This document shows, in pieces, positions 17,066 through 26,446 of a stretch of 64,000 bases of DNA; within the stretch, counting starts at the first letter, position 1, and each line of letters begins with the position of its first letter. The position numbers and the translations under genes are program-made. A model generated the notes under the pieces. It had not been told where the DNA came from. It searched no databases and saw only the letters and a program-made list of their open reading frames with translations. Source of the DNA: Fervidobacterium_A thailandense. Lineage in GTDB: Bacteria > Thermotogota > Thermotogae > Thermotogales > Fervidobacteriaceae. Location of the stretch: NCBI RefSeq assembly GCF_041505935.1, contig NZ_CP140110.1; one strand, written 5' to 3'.

Positions 17066-17917
17066 GTGCGACTTGTCCAGACGGTTGCGGAGATGAAATC
17101 CATAGTGAGAGAGCTCCATAACCAACACAAATCAATCGGTTTTGTTCCTACGATGGGTTACCTTCACGAAGGACATCTTAGTCTTGTTCGACGTGCGCGT
17201 GCCGAGAATGATGTGGTGGTCGTAAGCATCTTCGTAAATCCCACGCAGTTCGGCCCAAACGAGGACTTTGAAAGGTATCCACGCGATTTGGAAAGGGATC
17301 TCAGATTACTCGAGCCACTGGGTGTGAATTACGTGTTCCACCCAACGGTGGAGGAGATGTATCCGAAGAACTATTCGGTGTACGTGGAAGAAATTTCGCT
17401 TTCCAGGTACCTTTGCGGTGCCAGTCGGCCTGGTCACTTCAGGGGAGTCTGCACGGTGGTGACCAAACTTTTCAACATAGTTAAACCGACGAGGGCTTAC
17501 TTCGGTCAGAAAGACGCGCAACAATTTCGGATCCTCAAGAGAATGGTGGAGAATCTTAATATGGATGTTGAAATGGTCGAACTCCCAATCGTCAGGGAGC
17601 CCGACGGTCTGGCAATGTCTTCGCGTAACGTCTACCTTACTCCAGAGGAGCGGAAAGAGGCTACACGGTTGTACAGGGCACTCAAGAGGGCCGAAGAACT
17701 AATCGCTGATGGCGAGCGAGAGGTATCGATTCTCAAAGCGGAGATGATGAAAGTACTTGAGCATCCGTTGCTCAAGATCGACTATGTGGAAATCGTCGAT
17801 GAGGCGACACTCGAACCCGTGGAGCGGGTCGAAGGTAGAGTGTTGATCGCCTTAGCCGTGTTCGTTGGAAAAGCGCGTCTAATCGACAACACCATTGTCG
17901 AAGTTTCGAGACTGTGA
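17066..17917 (+). CDS. panC: Pantothenate synthetase
   Basis: Condenses pantoate and beta-alanine with ATP to make pantothenate, the coenzyme A precursor. 283 residues. Nucleotidyl-transferase motifs are intact: FVPTMGYLHEGHLSLV (HIGH type), SIFVNPTQFGPNEDF, GHFRGVCTVVTKLFNIV, YFGQKDAQQF and the KMSKS-like MSSRNVYL. GTG start with GAGGAGG seven bases upstream. No other pan gene is nearby; it instead leads an operon with a GH31 glucosidase ten bases downstream. Confidence 0.97.
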   Translation: MRLVQTVAEMKSIVRELHNQHKSIGFVPTMGYLHEGHLSLVRRARAENDVVVVSIFVNPTQFGPNEDFERYPRDLERDLRLLEPLGVNYVFHPTVEEMYPKNYSVYVEEISLSRYLCGASRPGHFRGVCTVVTKLFNIVKPTRAYFGQKDAQQFRILKRMVENLNMDVEMVELPIVREPDGLAMSSRNVYLTPEERKEATRLYRALKRAEELIADGEREVSILKAEMMKVLEHPLLKIDYVEIVDEATLEPVERVEGRVLIALAVFVGKARLIDNTIVEVSRL

Positions 17918-17926
17918 GGAGGAAAA

Positions 17927-20110
17927 GTGATGGTATACAAGGTAATCTACGGGACCCCAGACGTTGAAAGCGAGGCTACGGAAAAAGATGTGAAATTTAC
18001 CCTGGTGAAGGGTGAAAACTTAGCGAAAATCGATAAACTGGCGACTTTCTTCGAGACTGAAGAACTCACGTCTACAGTTCACGAAGGTAAACCTCTCTTG
18101 GTACTGAAAAGGAAACACAGAATAAATGGATTTTTTTACGGTTTCGGTGATAAGGTTGGCCCCCTCGACAGAAAGGGAAGACGGTACGTCTTTTGGAACA
18201 CCGACAACTTCACACACCATCCTTCCGCGGATCCACTGTATAAGAGTATCCCGTTCTACGTGTTTGCAAGCGAAGACGCGAGACATTGGTACGGTTGTTT
18301 CACAGACTATCCCGGGTGGATGGAGATAGACCTCGATCCCGAGGGCAGCCGAGAGTTGATTTTCAAGGTTTTAGGCAATGGTTTTGCGCAGTACATAATC
18401 ACCGGTCGCAATGTCAAAGAAATTGTACGTCAATACGTGAATTTAACAGGTCAGAACATCGCGTTCCCAGTCTGGGCTTTCGGTTACCAGCAATCACGGT
18501 GGAGTTATTCTACTGAAGATGAGGTGCTCGACGTTGCGAGAAACTTTCGGGAGCGCGGTATTCCGTGTGATGTAATCTACCTGGATATCGATTACATGGA
18601 CGACTACAAAGTCTTCACTTGGAATCCGAAAGGTTTCAAAAACTACAAGCAGACCATCGAAGAGCTCCATCACGACGGTTTCAAGGTGGTCGCCATACTC
18701 GATCCCGGTGTAAAAGTGGAGGAAGGGTACAGCGTCTTCGAAGAGGGGAAGAATAGGTATTTCTTGAAGGACGCAAAGAAACCCGACCAGGACTTTGAGG
18801 GAGCGGTGTGGCCTGGGCGTGTGAGATTTCCGGACTTCAGAGAACCTGAGGTTAGAAAATGGTGGGCAAATCACGTTCGTAATTACATGGAAGATGGGAT
18901 CGACGGATTTTGGAATGATATGAACGAGATCGCCATCTTCGCAACAGAATATGACTTGCAAGAAGCGCAGGAGAATTTGGAAAAACTAAGACTTGAAGAT
19001 GGGATAAAAGTGGCTGGAACCCTGGGAGCCATCGGTGAAATAGGTCGGAGGGGACACGGGGATGATATACAGCACCTGGACGGAACTCCGCATTGGAAGG
19101 TGAAAAACGTTTATGGATACAACATGCAACGCGCGGTTGCGGAAATGTTGAAAAACGACGGACGCCGACCATTTCTCATTTCAAGATCCGCGTACGCGGG
19201 AATCCAAAAGTTCGGAGGGGTTTGGACCGGTGATAACCACAGTTGGTGGGAGCATATTTTACAAGAAATTGTCAGGCTAAATTCGCTTAGTTTGTGCGGA
19301 ATCTTCTACTCCGGTTGCGACATCGGGGGCTTTGGCGGAGATGTAAATGCCGAGCTCCTGGTACGATTCATGCAATTCGGAGTTTTCACACCCATGTTTC
19401 GCAATCATTCGGCCATAGGGACCAGACGGCAAGAGCCTTGGCAATTCGGTCCCGAAGTGGAGGAATTGTTGAAGAAAACGATAAAGTTGCGTTATGAATT
19501 GCTTCCTTACATCTACACACAGTACATGCTCGGTGTCCTAACAAATATTCCCCTAATGAGACCGATGTTCTACGATTTTAACTCTCCCGAGGCACTTCGG
19601 ATTGAAGATCAGTACATGTTCGGCGATTCTCTGCTGGTAGCTCCCGTGTTCAGATCCAACACGGTCAAACGTCTGGTGTGGTTCCCAAAGCCGGCTCGTC
19701 ACTTGACAATTGGAGCTATACTGCGCAAGGGGTGGAACATCGTCGATACCCCTATCGAACATCCGGTTGCATTCCAACTTATCGACAGCGCAGTCCCAAC
19801 GGTGCAAGCTCCCAACTACGTTGATATGGGAAAGATCGACCGCGTCACGTGGAAGGTTTTCCTGAGAAACAAGGCTATCGGATACTTGTACGAAGATGAC
19901 GGTACTTCTCTGGACTACTTGAAGGGAATTTACAACCTCAAAAAAGTCGTCGTTACCAGAGACCGGATCGAAATTCAAACCATTCACTCCGGTTATCCTT
20001 CGATCGAGCGTGAGTGGTTGTTCGATATCATTACGAAAAAAGGTAAGCAAACAACAGTGAGGGTAGTGGTAAGACATGACTCCAACATTACCGTTCCAGT
20101 TGAATGGTAA
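17927..20110 (+). CDS. Family 31 alpha-glucosidase / alpha-xylosidase
   Basis: A 727-residue retaining glycosidase of family GH31. The nucleophile aspartate is in DGFWNDMNEIAIF (about residue 330); IPCDVIYLDIDYMDDYKVFTWN precedes it and FGGVWTGDNHSWWEH (acid/base region) follows, then FYSGCDIGGFGG and MQFGVFTPMFRNHSA. No signal peptide, so it acts in the cytoplasm, probably on imported maltooligosaccharides or isoprimeverose-type substrates. GTG 17927 or the adjacent ATG 17930 may start it; both sit behind GAGGAGG. The 3' end overlaps xseA by 35 bases. Confidence 0.94.
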   Translation: MMVYKVIYGTPDVESEATEKDVKFTLVKGENLAKIDKLATFFETEELTSTVHEGKPLLVLKRKHRINGFFYGFGDKVGPLDRKGRRYVFWNTDNFTHHPSADPLYKSIPFYVFASEDARHWYGCFTDYPGWMEIDLDPEGSRELIFKVLGNGFAQYIITGRNVKEIVRQYVNLTGQNIAFPVWAFGYQQSRWSYSTEDEVLDVARNFRERGIPCDVIYLDIDYMDDYKVFTWNPKGFKNYKQTIEELHHDGFKVVAILDPGVKVEEGYSVFEEGKNRYFLKDAKKPDQDFEGAVWPGRVRFPDFREPEVRKWWANHVRNYMEDGIDGFWNDMNEIAIFATEYDLQEAQENLEKLRLEDGIKVAGTLGAIGEIGRRGHGDDIQHLDGTPHWKVKNVYGYNMQRAVAEMLKNDGRRPFLISRSAYAGIQKFGGVWTGDNHSWWEHILQEIVRLNSLSLCGIFYSGCDIGGFGGDVNAELLVRFMQFGVFTPMFRNHSAIGTRRQEPWQFGPEVEELLKKTIKLRYELLPYIYTQYMLGVLTNIPLMRPMFYDFNSPEALRIEDQYMFGDSLLVAPVFRSNTVKRLVWFPKPARHLTIGAILRKGWNIVDTPIEHPVAFQLIDSAVPTVQAPNYVDMGKIDRVTWKVFLRNKAIGYLYEDDGTSLDYLKGIYNLKKVVVTRDRIEIQTIHSGYPSIEREWLFDIITKKGKQTTVRVVVRHDSNITVPVEW

Positions 20111-21614
20111 AAATAATTGTGCGGAATTCTCCACACTGAAAGACCTCGTAGACTTCATCCACAGGGAAATCGATCAGAAAACTTCAATAACAAATACCCG
20201 CATTAAATTCACCGCTGACGTGGTGAAAGCCGAAAAACGTCAGAACGGACACGTTTACATCACCGTATCCCAAGAGACCGAGGAAAACAAAAAGATAGAA
20301 CTGACGGTTGTAGTATGGAAGAACTTCGTGCAACCAATGGAAAGGACACTTGCCGGTTTTGGACTTAGAAGTTGGCAGGGATTGGTGAACAGGAAGTGGG
20401 AATTTCAGGGAACTTTGCATTTTTATCCCGACAGAGTCCAGTTCAGTTTCTGGGCAGATTCTATCGCTCCGCAGGGAGAGTCGGACATACTCAAGCGCCG
20501 TAAACTCATCACCGAACAGTTGCGACGTGAAGGACTGTTGATGGAAGTGCAACACAGCCTCGATGAGCTCGGCCCAATTGGATTGATAGCCATCATCACC
20601 TCAAAGAGTGCTCAAGGCTACCACGACTTTCTCTCAAACCTCCTCGTTCCGGAAAACTACCAACCCATAGTTCATCTCTACGAATCCACGATGCAAGGTG
20701 TAAACACCGCCCAGGACGTTATTAACGCACTCGATAGAATCGAGGCCTTTTGCGATACGTACCAAATCAAATACGATGTGATTGTCATCATCAGAGGTGG
20801 CGGTGGTCCAAGTGATTTGATGTACTTTGACGATTACGAGCTTGCAAAGAGAATAGCCATCATGAACGAAAAAATTCCTGTTTTGACCGGTATAGGGCAC
20901 GAGAAAGATTACACCATACCCGACTTTGTAGCATGGAAAAGGTTTCCTACACCAACTGCCGTTGCAAAGGAGATCTCGAACCAGATAAAGAATTACCTTG
21001 AATCCCTTTCTCGGAAGCATTTCGAGATTAAAGGACTTTTTGAGCGGAATTTCGTTAGCATCCAATCTTACCTGGAAAACGACGAAGGAAAGACGATCTA
21101 CTCCAGCCTTTCCAGACGTCTACATGAACTCGATGCTTCTGTCGTGGATCTTGCGAAGAACTTACGCAAAACCTTCTCTCTCAAGTCACTCGAGTCAGCG
21201 TTTGACACAAATTTCGTGGCCAGGCTTTCAAAGAGCATAGAAAATAAAATTTCTTCACTCGTCCGTGCGCAACTTGAAGAATTCAACTACTTCAGATCGC
21301 AGATGGATGGAAGGCTTCAAAGTACTGAGATGAAAATCCTCGATTTGGATGGCCTAAAGATTAGCCTCGAGAGAGCTGTCTTGAACTTGTCAGAGTGGTT
21401 GGAATCCAAAACCGGTGAGTTTTCACAAATTGGCGGGCCTCTCAGTGCACTAATACATGGTGGAGCACTGGTACTTAAGAATGGAGAACTTGTGAGGAGT
21501 ATCAAGGAAATACGGGAAGGTGAGGAACTAAGGGTTCACCTGATAGATGGAGCAATGACGACACGCGTCGAAACGATTTTAAAGAACGAAGTGGATGCAA
21601 GGTCCAGGAGGTGA
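20076..21614 (+). CDS. xseA: Exodeoxyribonuclease VII large subunit
   Basis: 512 residues, somewhat longer than the usual 400-450. N-terminal OB-fold region (ADVVKAEKRQNGHVYITVSQ), then the conserved catalytic core: IGLIAIITSKSAQGYHDF, IIRGGGGPSDLMYFDDYELA, and GIGHEKDYTIPDFVAWKRFPTPTAVA. A long coiled-coil region follows. The start lies 35 bases inside the GH31 gene. A partner small subunit (xseB) is expected; the 80-residue gene downstream does not look like one. Confidence 0.93.
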   Translation: MTPTLPFQLNGKNNCAEFSTLKDLVDFIHREIDQKTSITNTRIKFTADVVKAEKRQNGHVYITVSQETEENKKIELTVVVWKNFVQPMERTLAGFGLRSWQGLVNRKWEFQGTLHFYPDRVQFSFWADSIAPQGESDILKRRKLITEQLRREGLLMEVQHSLDELGPIGLIAIITSKSAQGYHDFLSNLLVPENYQPIVHLYESTMQGVNTAQDVINALDRIEAFCDTYQIKYDVIVIIRGGGGPSDLMYFDDYELAKRIAIMNEKIPVLTGIGHEKDYTIPDFVAWKRFPTPTAVAKEISNQIKNYLESLSRKHFEIKGLFERNFVSIQSYLENDEGKTIYSSLSRRLHELDASVVDLAKNLRKTFSLKSLESAFDTNFVARLSKSIENKISSLVRAQLEEFNYFRSQMDGRLQSTEMKILDLDGLKISLERAVLNLSEWLESKTGEFSQIGGPLSALIHGGALVLKNGELVRSIKEIREGEELRVHLIDGAMTTRVETILKNEVDARSRR

Positions 21615-21853
21615 AGAACTTGTACATCACTGAAAACACAACCTTCGAAGAAATTGCTGAACGCTATCCGTACCTGATTCAACCTTTGCTCGAGAAGGGC
21701 GTAAAGGTCATCGTGTGCGGTGATGTGAAGTGGGGAACGCTCGGTGAGGAACTTGACAAGTTAGGGCTTAAAAAAGATGAGATTCTTGAGGAACTGAACG
21801 AGATTGCGAGGAAAAACGGTGGATCTGTGCGTTCATTAAGGCTCGATCTTTAA
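21611..21853 (+). CDS. DUF1858-type small protein
   Basis: 80 residues (or 77 from TTG 21620, which sits eight bases after AGGAGG). The pattern ITENTTFEEIAERYPYLIQP, LLEKGVKVIVCGDVKWGTL, EELDKLGLKKDEILEELNEI matches the DUF1858 helical fold often linked to hybrid-cluster or redox proteins; only one cysteine is left. It overlaps the xseA stop and occupies the place where xseB usually lies, but lacks the XseB pattern of two long helices. Function unknown. Confidence 0.75.
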   Translation: MKNLYITENTTFEEIAERYPYLIQPLLEKGVKVIVCGDVKWGTLGEELDKLGLKKDEILEELNEIARKNGGSVRSLRLDL

Positions 21854-21885
21854 ATTTGCTAATGGAATTTTAAAGTTCGAAATGT

Positions 21886-21891
21886 TATAAT
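21886..21891 (+). promoter_or_regulatory. Extended -10 upstream of the sugar-binding protein gene
   Basis: TATAAT preceded by ATGT, a TGn extended -10. No clear -35 at 16-18 bases. The ribosome site GGGAGG follows at 21948-21953. Confidence 0.55.
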
Positions 21892-21964
21892 TTTATGCTC
21901 GGGTAAAAAACATGCGAGTTCTTAGTATGTTCTTAACCTATGCAAACGGGAGGTGCGTGTTTTT

Positions 21965-23224
21965 ATGAAAAGGTTCCTACTGGTAGTTTTTTTGATACTT
22001 TCCGTTACGTTCTTTGCAAAAACCAAGGTCGTTTTCTGGCATGCCATGGGTGGAGGTCACGGTGAGGTACTGAACCAGATCGTCAAGGCGTTCAACGAGT
22101 CGCAACCGAACATCGTCGTGGAAGCGGTATACATTGGAAACTACAGTGCGCTTCAACAGAAGTTGCTCGCCGGTGCACAAGCAGGTCAACTCCCGACAAT
22201 TTCGCAGGCTTACTCGAACTGGACCGCAAAGCTTTTACAAAGTGGTATCGTTGAACCACTCAACAAGTACATGAACGATCCGAAAATCGGTATAACAAAG
22301 CAGGAATGGGAAGATGTTTTCAAGGCGTTCAGGGATAACTGTACGTGGGGCAACACGGTTTACGCGGTGCCCTTCAACAAGAGTTTGTACATCATGTACT
22401 ATAACGCAACTGCACTTTCGGCAGCCGGTATAAGCGTACCAAAGAGTATCAACGAGCTACTCTACTCGGCAAAGGTCTTGACAAAGGACAAGAACAAGGA
22501 TGGTAAACCGGACGTTTACGGATTCGCGTTCAGAACAACGGTTGATACGTTCCAGATATTCCTCATGATGCGCGGCGGGGAAATCGTGAAACTTGGAAAG
22601 GATGGAAAGTACGTATCGGCCATCGATTCGCCCGAAACGAGGGAAGTTCTCCAATTCTTCAAGAAGCTCCTCGACGACAAGGTTGCGTTTGCTCAGGGTG
22701 GATATCTGAACGACATCTTCGGTCAAGGTACGGTTCTGATGTACATCGACACGATCGCCGGTCGTCCGTACGTCGAACAATCAACGAAAGGTAAGTTCCA
22801 GTGGGCATGGGCTCCAGTACCGGTTTGGAAAACAAGGAACGTTCCATTTGCGGGAACTGACATCATAATGTTCTCGACAGCCAAAGAAGAGGAAAAGAGA
22901 GCGGCGTGGGAATTCATGAAATACCTCATCTCGCCAGAGGTCACAGCTTACTGGGCTGTCAACACCGGTTACCTACCAGTTAGGAGGGCGGCGCTTCAGA
23001 CCACGATCTGGAAACAAGCAGCCAAGTCCGATCCACTTCTCGAAATTCCTCTCCAGCAAATTGACAATGCGAAGATGGATCCACAGTTGAGCGTCTGGAC
23101 CGAGATTAGGAATGTTGTGAGCACAATGTTCAACGATTTCATCAACGGAAAGGTGGATATGGAAACAGCCATCAAGAGGGCCGATGCAGAGATCAAGAAG
23201 TACCTTGCCGAGGAATACAAATAA
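21965..23224 (+). CDS. ABC transporter sugar-binding protein (family 1)
   Basis: A 419-residue periplasmic binding protein. Signal peptide KRFLLVVFLILSVTFFA; then KVVFWHAMGGGHGEVLNQIV and VEAVYIGNYSALQQKLLAGAQ, typical of the MalE/UgpB group; INELLYSAKVLTKDKNKDGKP contains the family's Asp-rich turn. The AAWEFMKYLISPEVTAYWAVNTGYLPVR region is diagnostic. The ATG at 21965 is favoured because a GTG at 21953 overlaps the ribosome site. No permease genes adjoin; the closest sugar permeases are at 47820-51322. Ends at a strong terminator. Confidence 0.93.
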   Translation: MKRFLLVVFLILSVTFFAKTKVVFWHAMGGGHGEVLNQIVKAFNESQPNIVVEAVYIGNYSALQQKLLAGAQAGQLPTISQAYSNWTAKLLQSGIVEPLNKYMNDPKIGITKQEWEDVFKAFRDNCTWGNTVYAVPFNKSLYIMYYNATALSAAGISVPKSINELLYSAKVLTKDKNKDGKPDVYGFAFRTTVDTFQIFLMMRGGEIVKLGKDGKYVSAIDSPETREVLQFFKKLLDDKVAFAQGGYLNDIFGQGTVLMYIDTIAGRPYVEQSTKGKFQWAWAPVPVWKTRNVPFAGTDIIMFSTAKEEEKRAAWEFMKYLISPEVTAYWAVNTGYLPVRRAALQTTIWKQAAKSDPLLEIPLQQIDNAKMDPQLSVWTEIRNVVSTMFNDFINGKVDMETAIKRADAEIKKYLAEEYK

Positions 23225-23244
23225 AGTTCTACCGTAAAAAATTT

Positions 23245-23273
23245 GAGGCCCCGGAATGGGGCCTCTTTTTTTT
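23245..23273. terminator. Terminator between the binding protein and oppF
   Basis: 8-bp stem GAGGCCCC / GGGGCCTC (23245-23252 and 23258-23265), 5-base loop, then T8. On the minus strand the stem is followed by AAATTTTTTAC, so it may also end the opp message. Confidence 0.93.
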
Positions 23274-23289
23274 GCCGCTTAGCCCTGTA

Positions 23290-24471
23290 TCACAAACTAC
23301 CTGGGAAGTGACACGCAACGTAGTGGTCGGGCTTAACCTCGCGAAGTTCCGGTCTTTCCTGGGAGCATATTGGCTTGGCAACCGGGCACCTTGGGTGGAA
23401 GTGACACCCTTTCGGCGGATTAACGGGACTTGGAACATCTCCTTGCAAAATGATCCTTTGCTTCTTGTACTCCGGATTTGGTACGGGAATGGCACTCATC
23501 AGTGCCTTCGTGTACGGATGTAGTGGCTCTTCGAAAAGATCCTTTTTCTTCGCGGTCTCAACAACTTTACCCAAGTACATGACAACCACTCTGCTGGATA
23601 TGTACTTGATTAACGAGAGATCGTGCGATATAAACAGGTACGTGAGGTTGTGTTCCTTTTGCAAGTCCATCATGAGATTTATCACTTGAGAACGTATGGA
23701 AACATCGAGAGCTGCAACTGCCTCGTCAGCAATGATGAGTTTCGGGTTCATTAGTAGTGCCCTTGCAATTCCAATCCTTTGCCTCTGACCACCGGAGAAT
23801 TCGTGCGGGAAGCGGTACATGTGCGTCGGATGGATACCTACCTCTTCCAAAGCTCGTCCTACACGGTCTATTGTCTCAGCTTTTTTGAAGAGCCCGTGTG
23901 CGAGAGGGCCCTCGGCTAATATGTTTTTGACCCTCATCCTCGGGTTAAGCGAACTGTAGGGATCCTGGAATACGATTTGGATGTCCCGTCTGAATTTGAG
24001 TCTCTTTTCCTCGAGATCGCCGATTAAGTACTCCAGCAGCCCTTCCTCGCCTTTGTTTGTGAATATGTCAAAATATTTCCGGTCCAGTTCATCCACCGGC
24101 TGAAAGTTGCTATTCCTGAATCGACTGAGATACGTTTTTTCCACGTACCTTCTTGCCTTCCACTTTGGTAAGAAATAGTGCGTCGTATCCTCACCATCAA
24201 CTATTATTCTTCCGGAGGTGGGCTCGTAGAGCCTCAGTAACGTCATCCCCACGGTAGTCTTGCCACAACCTGATTCTCCGACCAATCCCACCGTTTCACC
24301 TTTGTAAACTTCAAAAGAGACACCGTCCACAGCTTTTACCCAAGCAACAATCCTCTTGAAAACACCTGCACGTATCGGGAAGTACTTAACGAGGTTATCT
24401 ATCCTTAATAGAACATCCTTCTTTTTCTCGCCTGCGACAGCTCTACTTACCGTCGAGTTCGTATTCGTCAT
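23290..24471 (-). CDS. oppF: Oligopeptide/oligosaccharide ABC transporter ATPase OppF
   Basis: 393-residue ATPase. Walker A GESGCGKTT (66-73), Q-loop FQDPYSSLNPRM (Q169), signature SGGQRQRIGIARAL, Walker B LIIADEAVAALD, H-loop ISHDLSLI, and the C-terminal Opp-type cysteine motif CHFHPRCPVAKPIC. About 40 extra residues (about 105-150: RRYVEKTYLSRF to LLEYLIGDLEE) separate Walker A from the Q-loop, unlike standard OppF. The D-loop region reads DEAVAALD rather than DEPVSALD. Start overlaps the oppD stop. Confidence 0.93.
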   Translation of the reverse strand: MTNTNSTVSRAVAGEKKKDVLLRIDNLVKYFPIRAGVFKRIVAWVKAVDGVSFEVYKGETVGLVGESGCGKTTVGMTLLRLYEPTSGRIIVDGEDTTHYFLPKWKARRYVEKTYLSRFRNSNFQPVDELDRKYFDIFTNKGEEGLLEYLIGDLEEKRLKFRRDIQIVFQDPYSSLNPRMRVKNILAEGPLAHGLFKKAETIDRVGRALEEVGIHPTHMYRFPHEFSGGQRQRIGIARALLMNPKLIIADEAVAALDVSIRSQVINLMMDLQKEHNLTYLFISHDLSLIKYISSRVVVMYLGKVVETAKKKDLFEEPLHPYTKALMSAIPVPNPEYKKQRIILQGDVPSPVNPPKGCHFHPRCPVAKPICSQERPELREVKPDHYVACHFPGSL

Positions 24472-25505
24472 TTTGCATCACCAACCTTGGTGGAGTTATG
24501 AATATTTTCGACCTTTTTGTAATAGAAACACCTAACCATGTGACCTGGTTCGACCTGCACAAGGTCCGGCATCTCTATTTCGCACCTGTTCTCCTTGAAC
24601 TCGCATCTGTTGCTAAAGCGACAACCTGGTGGGAAGTGAAGTGGGTCCGGGACCATACCGGGAATGCTGTACAGCCTCTCCTGTTCAATGTCAAGGCGTG
24701 GTATCGCGTTCAACAATCCCCAGGTGTAGGGATGTTTTGGCTTTTTGAATACGGTGTACACATCGGCACTTTCCATGACCTTTCCACCGTACATAACAAC
24801 GACGCGATCTGCATTTTCGGCAATGACACCGACGTCGTGTGTGATAAGAATTATTGCCATACCGTACTCCTTTTGCAACTCTTTCATTAACTCAAGAATC
24901 TGCGCTTGAATTGTCACGTCAAGGGCGGTTGTAGGTTCGTCAGCTATCAACAACTTCGGTCTGCAGGAAAGTGCCATAGCGATCATCGCTCTTTGGCGCA
25001 TACCACCAGAAAGCTCGTGCGGATACTCATCAACACGCTTTTCAGGTTCAGGGATACCAACCTTCTTTAGCATCTCTATCGCCATTTGCCTTGCAGTTTT
25101 TCTATCGACGTCCTGGTGCAGTAGAATGGCTTCCATTATCTGCTCACCGATGGTGAAAACCGGGTTCAACGCCACCATCGGTTCCTGGAAGATCATCGCA
25201 ATTTCGTTACCGCGGATCTTCCTCATTTCATCTTCACTCAACGTCAGAAGATTTTTACCGTTGAATATAATTTCGCTACCTTCTTCGATCTTACCTTTCG
25301 GATCCAAGAGTCTCATGATTGAAAGCGATGTCACACTTTTACCACTACCGGACTCCCCAACAATTCCTAGTGTTTCCCCTTCGTAGACATCAAAGTCCAC
25401 GCCATCAACTGCTTTCACGATACCGTCTTCTGTATAGAAGTAAGTACGCAAATTTCTAACACTCAGTAACGGGTTTTTTTCCAAGGCCTCCACCTCCAAC
25501 TTCAT
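24468..25505 (-). CDS. oppD: Oligopeptide/oligosaccharide ABC transporter ATPase OppD
   Basis: 345 residues. Walker A GESGSGKSVTSLS, Q-loop FQEPMVALNPVF, signature LSGGMRQRAMIAMAL, Walker B LLIADEPTTALD, H-loop ITHDVGVI. The C-terminal CRFSNRCEFKENRCE cysteine motif marks the Opp/Dpp class. The start overlaps oppC by four bases. Pairs with OppF to energise OppBC. Confidence 0.95.
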   Translation of the reverse strand: MKLEVEALEKNPLLSVRNLRTYFYTEDGIVKAVDGVDFDVYEGETLGIVGESGSGKSVTSLSIMRLLDPKGKIEEGSEIIFNGKNLLTLSEDEMRKIRGNEIAMIFQEPMVALNPVFTIGEQIMEAILLHQDVDRKTARQMAIEMLKKVGIPEPEKRVDEYPHELSGGMRQRAMIAMALSCRPKLLIADEPTTALDVTIQAQILELMKELQKEYGMAIILITHDVGVIAENADRVVVMYGGKVMESADVYTVFKKPKHPYTWGLLNAIPRLDIEQERLYSIPGMVPDPLHFPPGCRFSNRCEFKENRCEIEMPDLVQVEPGHMVRCFYYKKVENIHNSTKVGDAK

Positions 25506-26431
25506 TTTAATCGAGGATCGAAGATGTCTCTGAGAGCATCACCGACAAGGTTCCAAGCAAGCACAAACAGGACCATCGCCATACCTGGGTAGAACACAGC
25601 GTACCAGTAGGTCATCGACGAACCGCTCGTACCCAGTATCCAGTTCCTGGTGAAGTTGAGCATCGATCCCCAGTCTGCGTACCCCAACGGCGCCCCAAGT
25701 CCAAGGAACGACAACCCAGCCGCGGTAATCACCAGTGACCCCATCCTCATCGAAGCTTGAATGAGCACCGGGAAAATCGTGTTTGGAAGGATGTGCCTGA
25801 GTATTATGAAGAAATCCTTGATTCCCAACGCCTTGGCCGCGAGTACAAATTGTTCCTCTTTTACTTGCAGTATATTGGCCCTGATCAACCTTGCCGCACC
25901 CATCCAACCGAAGACAATCATCGCGATCATAACCTTGTCAAGGCCGTTACCAAGGATCGTTGTCAGCACCATCGCAGCAAGAAGGAATGGGATTGACATG
26001 AACACGTCGGTGATTCTCATTAGGATTTCGTCTATCCAGCCTCCGTAGTAACCGGAAATTGAACCTATCACTATACCTACAGCTGTGGAAATGAGTGTAA
26101 CTGTCAGACCTATGTAGAAGGCCGTTCTCGTTCCCCAAACGACCCCGTAGAATATATCACGGCCCTGAATCATTCCAAACGGATGTTCTTTGGACGGTGG
26201 TATGGGCTCTGAGCTCCACGTAACAACGGGCATTATGTAAGGATTATCCAATTTCATCGGCTTTCCATTCTCATCAAGCATTTGTGGGTTAACCGGTTCG
26301 GCGATGTACGGGGCGAAGATGGCAACGAGCACAAAAAATGTCAGCAGCGAGAACCCAAGAATTGCCGATGGATTTCTCAGTAATTTTCTCATCATCCTTT
26401 GAAATTCGCTTCTTGGTTTCGGTTCGCTCAT
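25502..26431 (-). CDS. oppC: Opp-type ABC transporter permease OppC
   Basis: 309 residues, about six membrane segments. N-terminal cytoplasmic leader (EFQRMMRKLLRNPSAILGF) typical of OppC, a long periplasmic loop with HPFGMIQGRDIFYGVVWGTR, and the ATPase-contacting EAA-type loop LAAKALGIKDFFIILRHILPN. The C-terminal WNLVGDALRDIFDPRLK is characteristic. Lies 15 bases after oppB. Confidence 0.94.
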   Translation of the reverse strand: MSEPKPRSEFQRMMRKLLRNPSAILGFSLLTFFVLVAIFAPYIAEPVNPQMLDENGKPMKLDNPYIMPVVTWSSEPIPPSKEHPFGMIQGRDIFYGVVWGTRTAFYIGLTVTLISTAVGIVIGSISGYYGGWIDEILMRITDVFMSIPFLLAAMVLTTILGNGLDKVMIAMIVFGWMGAARLIRANILQVKEEQFVLAAKALGIKDFFIILRHILPNTIFPVLIQASMRMGSLVITAAGLSFLGLGAPLGYADWGSMLNFTRNWILGTSGSSMTYWYAVFYPGMAMVLFVLAWNLVGDALRDIFDPRLK

Positions 26432-26446
26432 ATCTAAATTCCCTCC

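Noticed and set aside
21611..21853. Small gene after xseA as exonuclease VII small subunit
   Set aside because: It lacks the two-helix XseB pattern and fits DUF1858 much better.
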